64,000 nt of DNA from Streptomyces syringium (GTDB lineage: Bacteria > Actinomycetota > Actinomycetes > Streptomycetales > Streptomycetaceae). Where the stretch lies: contig NZ_JAGIOH010000001.1 of the NCBI RefSeq assembly GCF_017876625.1, forward strand, positions 1,054,001 to 1,118,000, read 5' to 3'. Each line of letters starts with the position of its first letter. The stretch's first letter is position 1. A program made the translations under genes and the position numbers. Of this stretch, positions 27,177-35,717 are shown in pieces. Under the pieces are notes generated by a model. The model was not told where the DNA came from, ran no database searches, and saw only the letters and a program-made list of their open reading frames with translations.

Positions 27177-27247
27177 GGCCGGCGGCGGCTTTCCGGAGTC
27201 TCGTACAAGGCCGGGGCAACCACGGCCGAAGGGTACGAACCCTGCAC

Positions 27248-27673
27248 TCACGACCTTACGGAGTAATTTCCCGAGCAATGCAGGCCGGTACTGTCATTAC
27301 CGATGCAAACAAACATCGTGTAGGTCTTGTCCTCGGGCAGGTTTCCGGCATCATCGGCCTTCGAAGGCGCCGGCTTCCCCTTGGTGTTCACGTCTCGACC
27401 GGTGCTCAGCACGGCCGTAATGTAGTAACCATCGGACTCCTGATCCTCAGCCCTCAGGATGTCGCCATTGGCTATCCACTTTCCCGCACCGACAACCTTG
27501 CCGTTCCGCTTGACATAGATGGACCGGGACCCGTCCGACTGCATAGGGTGCGCACTGAATTCCGCACTCGGTGCGGCAACTGCGCTGCCCGCTCCCAGAG
27601 TCACAGCACAGCCGACCAGCATGGCGGCAGCCGAGAAGGTGGCTGCAATTCGGTTACGCGTTGAGGCCTGCAC
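27248..27673 (-). CDS. Small secreted protein of unknown function
   Basis: A 141-residue protein with a clear signal peptide (1 to about 34, ending AVAAPS). The mature part is of mixed charge and beta-rich, with KRNGKVVGAGKWIANGD and ILRAEDQESDGYYITA; two Cys (VCIGND and GLHCSGN) may form a disulfide. GTG 27673 follows a G-rich ribosome-binding site. I do not recognise the family. The adjacent SH3-like remnant on the same strand may once have been a related secreted protein. Confidence 0.65.
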   Translation of the reverse strand: MQASTRNRIAATFSAAAMLVGCAVTLGAGSAVAAPSAEFSAHPMQSDGSRSIYVKRNGKVVGAGKWIANGDILRAEDQESDGYYITAVLSTGRDVNTKGKPAPSKADDAGNLPEDKTYTMFVCIGNDSTGLHCSGNYSVRS

Positions 27674-28097
27674 GTTCCCCCCTGGTTCAACTCCGATTCA
27701 TTGGTCGATGAAACAATAGCTGAACCCTCAATCGAGTACTACCCCCGCCAAAGGCAGCGCGAAGAATAAATATAAAATCCTGGTCTTTGCGGCTCTGCAC
27801 CCATAAGCACCGAAGGCTCGATCTTTGCAACCGGAATGCCGACCTCCCCAGGGCTTGGCGACATGCCAACACGTGGCATGGTCACACCGCCGCCCGGCGC
27901 ATGCAGACCCGCGGCCACCGGTCCAGGCCATGAGCCGCTTCGCGTTCGCGGATCGCCGGTAGGCCGGGGGTGACCCTGCTGTCGTCCACGAGCCGGAAGG
28001 GGCAGTTCGTCCAGGCTTGCGGGTCTGATCTGCATGGACGCATTTTCCACAGCACTCCGGACGGCACCACCGAAGGGGAGCGCTCTACCATTGGCCC
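27674..28097. other. Intergenic region, no confident gene
   Basis: A 424-base gap. The first 130 bases are AT-rich and probably hold the promoter of the minus-strand secreted gene. The part 27880-28050 has coding-like composition on the minus strand (LVDDSRVTPGLPAIRERE) but lacks a clean start and a recognisable family; it may be a decayed gene. Confidence 0.4.
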
Positions 28098-28646
28098 ATG
28101 CCCAACATGCCATCACGGGTCGAGCTGTGCCCGCTCACCCTCGCCGACCAGGAAGAGTTCTGCTCGCTCGTGAGGGCCAGTGCCGAGCTCCATGCACCGT
28201 GGATGCAACTGCCCGCGACCGCGGCGGAGTTCCAGGAGTGGATGCGCCGCTTTGACGACGGGACCAGCCAGGGCTTCGTGATCCGCGTTCAGGAGACCGG
28301 TGCGGCTGCCGGCATGGTCAACATCAACTCGATCATCCGGGGCCGCTACCAGGGCGCGTCCCTCGGCTATGCGGCTTTCGCCCCCTCTGCCGGGCGGGGA
28401 TACATGGCCGAAGGGCTCACCGTCACCCTGCGGCACGCCTTCGACGACCTGCGGCTCCACCGGCTGGAGGCGAACATCCAGCCGGCGAACAAGGCGTCCT
28501 TGGCCTTGATCCAGCGCCTGGGCTTTCGTTACGAAGGCCTGTCGCCCGCCTATCTCTATATCGACGGGGCCTGGCGCGACCACGAACGCTGGTCCATCAC
28601 CGCACCCTCTCCCTGGACGCCCCACTCCTCCCTTCCCGAGGTCTGA
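28098..28646 (+). CDS. GNAT N-acetyltransferase, RimJ/RimL type
   Basis: A 182-residue acetyltransferase. The order of elements fits the ribosomal-protein-alanine acetyltransferase-like group: LTLADQEEFCSLV, then ASLGYAAFAPSAGRGYMAEGLTV (acetyl-CoA pyrophosphate loop GRGYMAEG at about 95-102), then LHRLEANIQPANKASLALIQRLGFRYEG. Substrate could be a protein N-terminus or a small amine. An ATG at 28107 is an alternative start. It stands alone on the plus strand, converging on the ABC-F gene. Confidence 0.88.
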   Translation: MPNMPSRVELCPLTLADQEEFCSLVRASAELHAPWMQLPATAAEFQEWMRRFDDGTSQGFVIRVQETGAAAGMVNINSIIRGRYQGASLGYAAFAPSAGRGYMAEGLTVTLRHAFDDLRLHRLEANIQPANKASLALIQRLGFRYEGLSPAYLYIDGAWRDHERWSITAPSPWTPHSSLPEV

Positions 28647-28782
28647 TGAGCAGGGGGACGTCCGGGCCGCTCAGCAGCTCCACCGCATGCCGGGCGACGG
28701 CGGCCAGCACTTCTCGCCGCGTCGCGCCGTTCCGGGCCCGCCGGGTGCGGCGCCTCGGCGTCGGCATGGGCGGCACGTGCGG

Positions 28783-30417
28783 CTAGGCGTGCGGTGCCCC
28801 CGTCTCCGTCAGCTCGCCGTCGGCGACCCGCAGCCACCGGTCGATGCCGATCCGGGTCAGGAAGCGCTCGTCGTGGCTGACCACCACGATCGCGCCGCGA
28901 TAGCACGCGAGGGCGCTCTCCAGCTGGCCCGCGCCGACCAGATCGAGGTTGTTCGTCGGCTCGTCCAACAGCAGGAGCTGCGGGGCCGGTTCGGCACACA
29001 GGACACAGGCGAGCGTGGCGCGCAGGCGTTCGCCACCGGAGAGTACGCGCACGGGCAGGTGCACTCGGGAGCCGCGGAACAGGAAGCGCGCGAGCAGGTT
29101 CATCCGCTCCGCCTCCGGCCGGTGCGGGGCGAACACCGCGAAGTTCTCGGCCACGGTGCGGTCGGGGTCGAGCAGATCCAGGCGCTGCGACAGGGAGGCG
29201 ATCCGCCCATCGGCACGCTTGATGTGTCCGCTGTCCGGGGCGAGGTCACCGGCGATCAGCCGCAACAGCGTGGTCTTGCCCGCGCCGTTGGGCCCGGTGA
29301 GCGCGATGCGCTCGGGCCCGCGGATCGTGAGGTCGACGCCGTCCCCCGCGAACAGGTCTCGCTCGCCGTGGCGGATCCGCATCCGCTCCCCCAGGACCAC
29401 CGTGCGTCCGGCGGGGACATCGGTGTCGGGCAGTTCCAGGACGAGCCGCTGCTCGTCCCGCAGGGCGCGTCCCGCTTCATCGAGCCGGGCCTGTGCCTCG
29501 TGGACGCGGGTGGCGTGCGTCTGGCCCGCCCGGCCGGCGGATTCCTGGGCACCGCGCTTCATGTTCCCGGCGAAGATGCGCGGCAGGCCGGCGTTCTTGA
29601 GGTTGCGGGCAGCGTTGCTCGCGCGGCGCTCGGCCCGCTCGCGGGCCTGCTGCATCTCGCGCTTCTCCCGCTTCAGCTCCTGTTCGGCGTTGCGTACGTT
29701 CTTCTCCGCGACGTCCCGCTCGGCTCGCACGGCCTGCTCGTACTCGGTGAAGTTGCCTCCGTACAGCCGCAGTTCCCCCCGGTCGAGTTCGGCGATGCGC
29801 TCCATGCGGTCCAGCAGGGCCCGGTCGTGGCTGACGAGTAGCAGACTGCCGTTCCAGTCCGAGAGTACGTCGTAGAGCTTGTGGCGGGCGGCGAGGTCGA
29901 GGTTGTTGGTCGGTTCGTCCAGCAGGAGTACATCGGGGCGCTTGAGCAGCTGAGCCGCCAGACCGAGGCTGACGATCTGTCCGCCGCTGAGCGTGCCCAG
30001 GGTCCGGTCGAGGGCGAGATGTCCGAGGCCGAGCCGGTCGAGTTGGGCGCGGGTGCGCTCTTCGATGTCCCAGTCGTCGCCGATGGTCGTGAAGTGCTCC
30101 TCGCTCACGTCGCCGGACTCGACGGCGTCGATGGCGCGGACCACCGCGTCGACACCCAGGACCTCGGCCACCGTCGGCTCGCCGACCAGGGGGAGGTTCT
30201 GCGGGAGATAGCCGATCGTTCCGTGCACGGTCAACGCCCCGGCTGCGGGGCGCAGTTCACCGGCGATCAGCTTCAGCAGGGTGCTCTTTCCGGAACCGTT
30301 GGGCGCGACGAGGCCCGTACGGCCGGCGCCAAGAGTGAAGGACAGGCCCTCGAAGACCGGGGTGTCGTCGGGCCAGGAGAAGGTGAGCTGGGAGCAGATG
30401 ACGGAAGTGTCGGACAT
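28783..30417 (-). CDS. ABC-F family ATPase, probable ribosome-protection antibiotic resistance factor
   Basis: A 544-residue cytoplasmic protein with two ATPase domains and no membrane segments. Walker A motifs are PNGSGKST (39-46) and GPNGAGKTT in the second half. Signature LSGGQ occurs in the first half and LSGGERLRA in the second. Both halves end in LLLDEPTNNLDL. The two domains are joined by a long charged helical linker (about 245-335) that in ABC-F factors reaches the ribosomal exit/peptidyl-transferase region. ATG 30417 follows GAGG. A 240-base leader with a short ORF and hairpins precedes it, the usual layout for drug-induced ABC-F resistance genes. The drug class cannot be read from sequence. 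Confidence 0.9.
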   Translation of the reverse strand: MSDTSVICSQLTFSWPDDTPVFEGLSFTLGAGRTGLVAPNGSGKSTLLKLIAGELRPAAGALTVHGTIGYLPQNLPLVGEPTVAEVLGVDAVVRAIDAVESGDVSEEHFTTIGDDWDIEERTRAQLDRLGLGHLALDRTLGTLSGGQIVSLGLAAQLLKRPDVLLLDEPTNNLDLAARHKLYDVLSDWNGSLLLVSHDRALLDRMERIAELDRGELRLYGGNFTEYEQAVRAERDVAEKNVRNAEQELKREKREMQQARERAERRASNAARNLKNAGLPRIFAGNMKRGAQESAGRAGQTHATRVHEAQARLDEAGRALRDEQRLVLELPDTDVPAGRTVVLGERMRIRHGERDLFAGDGVDLTIRGPERIALTGPNGAGKTTLLRLIAGDLAPDSGHIKRADGRIASLSQRLDLLDPDRTVAENFAVFAPHRPEAERMNLLARFLFRGSRVHLPVRVLSGGERLRATLACVLCAEPAPQLLLLDEPTNNLDLVGAGQLESALACYRGAIVVVSHDERFLTRIGIDRWLRVADGELTETGAPHA

Positions 30418-30531
30418 GGGGATGACCTCGTGAGGAAAAGAGGGCAGGCCGCTCCATGAAGAAACCGCTGTGCGGGATTCGTCCTGCGGAAGGCACTGCC
30501 CCTGAGACAGGGAATGAGGGGACGACGAGAG

Positions 30532-30599
30532 GACCACAACGGCGGCACTGCCAAGGGTGCGCCTGCCGGTGGTCGATCAGATCCGGGTATCACCCGGAG
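30532..30599 (-). promoter_or_regulatory. Hairpins in the ABC-F leader
   Basis: Two structures lie between the short leader ORF and the ABC-F gene. One pairs 30532-30537 with 30569-30574, extended by CGGC/GCCG after a 2-base bulge. The other is a tight 6-bp stem CCGGGT/ACCCGG (30583-30588 with 30592-30597) overlapping the end of the leader ORF. The arrangement would allow ribosome stalling to change folding. Confidence 0.4.
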
Positions 30600-30619
30600 A
30601 TGTCGTCGTCACCCACCAT
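30590..30619 (-). CDS. Nine-residue leader peptide upstream of ABC-F
   Basis: ATG at 30619 opens the frame MVGDDDISG and stops at TGA 30590. GTAGAGGAG lies 7 bases before the ATG, a good ribosome-binding site. It starts about 200 bases upstream of the ABC-F start. Leader peptides of this size drive attenuation in many ABC-F and rRNA-methylase resistance genes. Expression is not shown. Confidence 0.45.
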   Translation of the reverse strand: MVGDDDISG

Positions 30620-30926
30620 GTCTGGACTCCTCTACGAAGGATCACTGCCGAGCTAACCGTATCAGGCTCCGCGTGGCCGCCAGCAAGCCCGACTCTCCCC
30701 GGTCGCCGACGGGAAGGGTTCCATTCAGGCGTTCCAGGTCAGGTGCTTCTTCCCTGGTCACCGCTCACTTTCGCGTTCCGACGTCCCGAAGTTCAGGCCT
30801 TTCGTGGCGGCCGGAACGCATGACCCCGCAGGCTCGGGTGGTCCAGGCGCCACATCGAACGATTTGGTGCGCACGCAGAGATCCGTGGCTGCCGGGTAGC
30901 GGCACCCACATGAAGGAGTACCTCTC

Positions 30927-31916
30927 TTGACCACTCACCTCAGGCAGGGCGCCGGCCCACGGACGTTACTGGCGCTGATGACGGCACTGTGCGGGATCAT
31001 CGGTGCCACCGCGCTCGGTACGACACCGGCGGCGGCAGCCGATCAGCGTCACGCGATCTACGCCATCGCCCACCGGGTCAACACCCTGGACGGCGTGGAC
31101 GCCGCAATCGGTCACGGCGCCAACGCCATCGAGATCGACGTCTGCGCCTGGTGGAATCCGAACGAATGGCGCGCCTACCACGACTGCTCCTCGGCCGGTG
31201 ACAACCGGCGGGGCCCCAGCTTCAACAGCATGATCGACCGCGTTGTCTCCAACGCCCGGGCAGGCCGTCGGCTGGCGCTGGTCTGGCTGGACATCAAGGA
31301 CCCGAACTACTGCGGAGAAGCGCAGAACCGCGGGTGCAGCGTCGCCGGACTGCGCGACAAGGCGCAGAGGCTGACGGCGGCCGGGATCCAGGTGCTCTAC
31401 GGTTTCTACGAGTACCACGGCGGCAGTACCCCGGACGTCGGCGGCAGGGGCTGGAAGAGCCTGGAAGGCAAGCTCGGCACGCTGGAAGGGATCACCACGA
31501 CCGGGACCCGCGATCAGGTCCGCAGCGCCTTCGACCGGTCCGGTGCCGGATTTCCGGCCGGGCGCCGGGTGATGGACTACGGCGACGGCAATATCGCCAA
31601 CGGATTCGGCAACTGCACGGAAGCCACCTACAACACGTGCGCGGAACTGAAGAAGGGCGCCGGGGACCGTGCCGCCGGGCGGCTCGCGGCCACGCTGTCC
31701 TGGACGACCACCTACAACGATCCGTGGTACGTCGACAAACTGCTGGGCGATGCGCGGGTGGACGGCATCATCGCGGGCTACGGCAACTTCACCGGAGAGC
31801 ACGAGTACGACAAGGGCTGGCAGTGCGCCAACGCGATCAACCTGGTCCGTGACTGGGTGAACCGCCACAGCTCCACCCATCGCATGGCCAACAGCGGTGA
31901 CCGCCTCTTCAGGTAG
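30927..31916 (+). CDS. Secreted sphingomyelinase D/phospholipase D-like protein
   Basis: A 329-residue exported protein (signal peptide 1-38) of the GDPD-like fold. The catalytic pattern of spider and corynebacterial sphingomyelinase D is present: His49 in IAHRVNT, Glu69 and Asp71 in NAIEIDV, His85 in AYHDC. Spacing is 20 residues His to Glu and 2 Glu to Asp, as in the family. These enzymes cleave sphingomyelin or lysophospholipids, releasing choline and forming cyclic phosphates. The start is TTG at 30927 with AAGGAG 8 bases upstream. Codon 14 is TTA, so translation may depend on bldA. Confidence 0.85.
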   Translation: MTTHLRQGAGPRTLLALMTALCGIIGATALGTTPAAAADQRHAIYAIAHRVNTLDGVDAAIGHGANAIEIDVCAWWNPNEWRAYHDCSSAGDNRRGPSFNSMIDRVVSNARAGRRLALVWLDIKDPNYCGEAQNRGCSVAGLRDKAQRLTAAGIQVLYGFYEYHGGSTPDVGGRGWKSLEGKLGTLEGITTTGTRDQVRSAFDRSGAGFPAGRRVMDYGDGNIANGFGNCTEATYNTCAELKKGAGDRAAGRLAATLSWTTTYNDPWYVDKLLGDARVDGIIAGYGNFTGEHEYDKGWQCANAINLVRDWVNRHSSTHRMANSGDRLFR

Positions 31917-31949
31917 CCGACAGCCTCGGGCCGGAGCCGTACCAGGGGG

Positions 31950-31986
31950 ACTTCGGGGGGAGCGCCGCCGGCACTCCCCCCGAAGT
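31950..31986 (+). terminator. Strong hairpin terminator after the sphingomyelinase D-like gene
   Basis: A perfect 13-bp stem (31950-31962 with 31974-31986) with an 11-base loop lies 33 bases after the stop at 31916. It is followed by mixed AT-rich sequence. Confidence 0.75.
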
Positions 31987-32253
31987 GATGAATCTTGAGA
32001 AAAAATGGTGGGCCGCTCCCCGACCGAATGAGCCATGAACTTGACCTTCAGACGGCTTTGGGAGGCTTCTTCGGTTACCTCCGAGACCGGAATGGTGCGG
32101 TTCGCCAGAGGAAGTGACGGCACATCGGTTCGTATGCTTCGTGTCCGATCCGCCCCTGTTACCGCGAGCCGGGCGCGACTTCCTCCGCACGTCCGGTCAC
32201 CGGCGCCCGCGCGCACGGTCCCTGCGGCCGGTGCCTATGACATCCTCGGTGAC

Positions 32254-34839
32254 GTGACGAGCGAACCTGTCAAGGACGAGGACTCCGGTGTCGCACCCGA
32301 CGTCGTCGCGCTGGCCAAGGTCGTGGCCGCGCTACGCGCCGAAAATGAGCGCCTGCAGCACCAGGCGTCCACCGCGGCCATACTGGAGCGTGCCAAAGGC
32401 CTGCTGATGGCACGGTCGGGCTGCTCGGCCGCAGAAGCGCACGAGGAGCTGACGCGGCGGGCGCGAGCCGACGGCCGCACGCTGACCGAGGAGTGCTGGA
32501 TCGTCCTCGGTGACATCCCGCGGGCGGCCGCCCACCCGCCCTTCCTCGCAGTCCAGGGCGTCACGGACGGTCCCGGCATCCCGGACCAGGGTTCCCCGGG
32601 CCCGCCCGGATCGACGCGCCCCGGCGCGGCCCCCGCCGCCGGCCGGGCCGGGCAGCTGCTGAAATCCGGCACAGAGCCGCGCCCGCCCTCCCGCCCCGCG
32701 CTCCTCGGCGACCTCAGCAGGGCGCTCACGGGTACCACCGGCCCACAGGACGTCGCGGAACGGCTGCTGGACCACCTGGCCGGGCCCCCGGTCCGGGCCG
32801 ACGCCGTACTCCTCTTCTCCCGCACCGTGCACGACACCCTGGAGCTGGCCGGGCACGCCGGCGCCGGGGCCGCCGTCGCCGCCCAGTGGCGGTCCGTGCC
32901 GCCGGTCGGCGGCATCGCCGCGCTGGACGCCGTCCGCCGCGGCGAGGCCATATGGCTGGAGGACCCGGCACAGGACGCACAGCGTTACCACCTGATCGGA
33001 CAGCCATCGCAGAAATGGCGCACCCGCGCCTGGCTCCCGGTCACCACCGGCGGCAGGGTCACCGCGGCCCTCGGCGTCCTGCGCACGGTGGAGGCCCCCT
33101 TCGGCGAGGACGTGCGCGAGCTGCTGCGGTCCGTCGCCCGGCTGTGCGCCGGGAGCCTCCGCGCAGGGTATGTGCGCCCGGCGCCGTTCCGGCTGAACGG
33201 AGTCCCCGGGCCGTCCAGGCCGTCCGGAAGGCCAGGGGCCCCGGAGGCGTCCGGATGGTGCGCACCGGCCGGGCAGACCGCCCGGCCGGGCCGCCCGGAA
33301 GGTCCCGAAGCCGGCATGGCCGCACTCGTCCAGGCCGTCTTCGACGTCCTCACGGGCCCCGCCATCCTCCTCACCCCCTTGCGGTCACCGGCGGGTGACG
33401 TCGAGGACTTCCGCATCGACGCAGCCGCGCCGCAGTCCGTCGACATCGCCGGCCGACGCGGCCGCCGGCTGATCGGGCTGCGAGTCCTGGAGTGCTACCC
33501 CACCGTGGCCGGCGCCGACGTCTGGCGGGGCTACCTGCGGACACTCACCACGGGGACGCCGTACGAGGGCGATCCCTTCACCTACGAGGAGGTCACCGCC
33601 GGCCTGCCGCAGTGCTCCGTCTACTCCGTCCGTGCGGTGAAGCTCGGTGACGCACTCGTGGTCACCTGGGTGGGCCACGACGACGTCGACCGGCAGCAGG
33701 CCCTCCTGGCCGACCTGCAGCGGCTCGGCAACCTCGGCTGGATGGACTGGCACCTCGTCACGGGCGCCATCAGCTGGTCACCCCAGGTCCACGCCGTCCT
33801 CGACCGCGACCCGGAATCGGACCCGCTGCCCCTCGACGCCTTCCCCGGGGACGTCCTGCCCGAGGACGCCCCGGACTTCACCCGCGCGCTCCAGGACCTC
33901 CTGGGCGCGGGCACGCCCGTCGACCGCCAGGTACGGATCACGACGCGGGGCGGTGTCCGGCACCTGCGGGTCGTCGCCGAGGCGGTGCCGGACGCCCACG
34001 GCACCCCCGTCGAAGTGCGCGGTTTCGTCCAGGACGTCACAGCGCAGCGCACCGCCGAACTGGCCCTGACGGAGACCCGGCAGGCCGCCCTGGCCCAGCG
34101 CAACGTCCTGCAGGCGGAACGTGCGGTCGCCGCCCGCCTCCAGCACGCCCTGCTGCCGCTGCCCGGGCAGTCGCTGAACCTGGGCGATCTGCGCGTCGAC
34201 GTCGCCTACCTCCCCTCCCACGACGACCTCAATGTGGGCGGCGACTGGTACAGCGCCCTCGAAATGCCCGGCGACGGGGTCCTCTTCGCGGTCGGCGACG
34301 TGGCCGGACACGGCATCGACGCGGTGGCCACGATGGCCCAGCTGCGCTTCACGGCCAAGGGCATGGTCGTCACCGGCTCGTCGCTCACCGGCGCGCTGCA
34401 CCGGCTCAACACCCTGCTCCTGCACACCCGCGACCACCATGCCACCGCCACTCTCGTGCTCGGCCGCTACGACCCCGCCGACCGCTGCCTGACCTGGGTC
34501 CAGGCGGGCCATCCACCGCCCCTGCTCGTGCGTGACGGGAAGGCGGAATTCCTCTCCCCGCCCGAGGGCATCCTGCTCGGCGCCACGCTGCGGCCCTCCT
34601 TCGGCGAGGCCGTGTGCCGGATCGCGCCCGGCGATCATCTGCTGCTGTACACCGACGGCCTGGTCGAACGCCCCGGGGAACACCTGGACGAGGGGCTCGC
34701 CCGCCTCGCCCGCGCCGCCGAGACCGAACTGTCCACGGACGGCCGTGGCTCGCTCGACACCCTGCTGTCCCGTCTCCTCCCGGACGAACAGGGCGATGAC
34801 GTGTGCCTTCTGGACATCCACCTGCCCGCATCCGCTTGA
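32254..34839 (+). CDS. ANTAR-GAF-PAS-PP2C phosphatase (RsbU/SpoIIE-like)
   Basis: An 861-residue cytoplasmic signalling protein. Residues about 15-90 form an ANTAR RNA-binding domain (ILERAKGLLMARSGCSAAEAHEEL). A GAF sensor domain covers about 150-310, a low-complexity linker follows, and a PAS domain lies at about 490-600 (LGNLGWMDWHLVTG). The C-terminal PP2C/SpoIIE phosphatase has metal ligands Asp664 (VGGDWY) and Asp682 (GDVAGHG). Such proteins dephosphorylate anti-anti-sigma factors and so release sigma-B-type factors. GTG 32254 is chosen; the frame is open upstream but that part looks non-coding. No sigma factor or anti-sigma gene is adjacent. Confidence 0.88.
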   Translation: MTSEPVKDEDSGVAPDVVALAKVVAALRAENERLQHQASTAAILERAKGLLMARSGCSAAEAHEELTRRARADGRTLTEECWIVLGDIPRAAAHPPFLAVQGVTDGPGIPDQGSPGPPGSTRPGAAPAAGRAGQLLKSGTEPRPPSRPALLGDLSRALTGTTGPQDVAERLLDHLAGPPVRADAVLLFSRTVHDTLELAGHAGAGAAVAAQWRSVPPVGGIAALDAVRRGEAIWLEDPAQDAQRYHLIGQPSQKWRTRAWLPVTTGGRVTAALGVLRTVEAPFGEDVRELLRSVARLCAGSLRAGYVRPAPFRLNGVPGPSRPSGRPGAPEASGWCAPAGQTARPGRPEGPEAGMAALVQAVFDVLTGPAILLTPLRSPAGDVEDFRIDAAAPQSVDIAGRRGRRLIGLRVLECYPTVAGADVWRGYLRTLTTGTPYEGDPFTYEEVTAGLPQCSVYSVRAVKLGDALVVTWVGHDDVDRQQALLADLQRLGNLGWMDWHLVTGAISWSPQVHAVLDRDPESDPLPLDAFPGDVLPEDAPDFTRALQDLLGAGTPVDRQVRITTRGGVRHLRVVAEAVPDAHGTPVEVRGFVQDVTAQRTAELALTETRQAALAQRNVLQAERAVAARLQHALLPLPGQSLNLGDLRVDVAYLPSHDDLNVGGDWYSALEMPGDGVLFAVGDVAGHGIDAVATMAQLRFTAKGMVVTGSSLTGALHRLNTLLLHTRDHHATATLVLGRYDPADRCLTWVQAGHPPPLLVRDGKAEFLSPPEGILLGATLRPSFGEAVCRIAPGDHLLLYTDGLVERPGEHLDEGLARLARAAETELSTDGRGSLDTLLSRLLPDEQGDDVCLLDIHLPASA

Positions 34840-34910
34840 CCTGAGGAAGGGGACTGCGACCGGTATTGGTCGGCCGGGACGTGTCAGTGCCGTCTCCTAC
34901 CATCCGCACC

Positions 34911-35675
34911 ATGCGTAAATTCTTCATGGTGGGTGGCCGGACACTGTCGTATCTGGACTTCGGCGGCCCCGGCAGGCCGCTGCTGGCTCTGCACGGGCAC
35001 TACAACGAGGCGTCGGCGTTCGCTCCGTTGGCCGCGGCGCTGGCTCCACGGTGGAGAGTGATCGCCCTCGACCAGCGCGGGCACGGGGAGTCCGACCGTG
35101 CTCCCCGTTACGAGCGGGGCGATTACGTAGCCGATGTAGCGGCCTTTCACCGGCATCTGGACGTCGGTCCGGTGGCGGTGCTGGGCCATTCGCTGGGCGG
35201 GGTGAACGCCTACCAGTTCGCGGCCCGGCACGCGGACAGGGTGAGCGCGCTGATCGTCGAGGACATCGGCGCGGTCGTGGACTGCGACTGGTCGTTCACC
35301 ACACGCCTTCCCGGCGTCGCGCCGTCCCGGGAGGCGCTGGCCGCGGCCCTGGGCGCGGCGGCGCCCTATCTGGAGTGTTCCTTCCGTCGGACGGACCGGG
35401 GCTGGGGGTTCTCCTTCGACATCGCCGACACCGTGGCGTCCCAGAAGGCGCTCAACGGCGATCATTGGAACGACTGGATATCGGTGACCTGTCCCACGCT
35501 GCTGGTCCATGGGACCCGCAGCGACGAGTTGGCAGCCGGTCACGCCCGGGAGATGGTCGCCCGCCGGGCCGGCGTCATCCGTCGCGTCGAGCTGTCCGCC
35601 GGTCATGTCGTGCACCACGATGCTCCGGACGCCTTCGCCGATGCGGTCACCGCGTTCCTCGACGGTCACTGCTGA
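34911..35675 (+). CDS. Alpha/beta hydrolase
   Basis: A 254-residue cytoplasmic hydrolase. LHGHYNEAS (oxyanion), then LDQRGHGESDR, then the nucleophile elbow LGHSLGG with Ser94; LLVHGTRSDEL supplies the acid and LSAGHVVHHD the His. The layout matches epoxide-hydrolase/haloperoxidase-like esterases, but with His-Gly-His in the oxyanion loop rather than His-Gly-Trp. ATG 34911 is preferred over 34866. Substrate unknown; no operon partners. Confidence 0.85.
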   Translation: MRKFFMVGGRTLSYLDFGGPGRPLLALHGHYNEASAFAPLAAALAPRWRVIALDQRGHGESDRAPRYERGDYVADVAAFHRHLDVGPVAVLGHSLGGVNAYQFAARHADRVSALIVEDIGAVVDCDWSFTTRLPGVAPSREALAAALGAAAPYLECSFRRTDRGWGFSFDIADTVASQKALNGDHWNDWISVTCPTLLVHGTRSDELAAGHAREMVARRAGVIRRVELSAGHVVHHDAPDAFADAVTAFLDGHC

Positions 35676-35717
35676 CTCAGGCTCCAGGCCCCAGGCGGCA
35701 TTTGTACGAGTCCAGGC

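Noticed and set aside
27882..28091. Minus-strand ORF with LVDDSRVTPGLPAIRERE as a gene or transposase
   Set aside because: No start with a ribosome-binding site and no confident family; kept only as possibly decayed DNA in the intergenic note.
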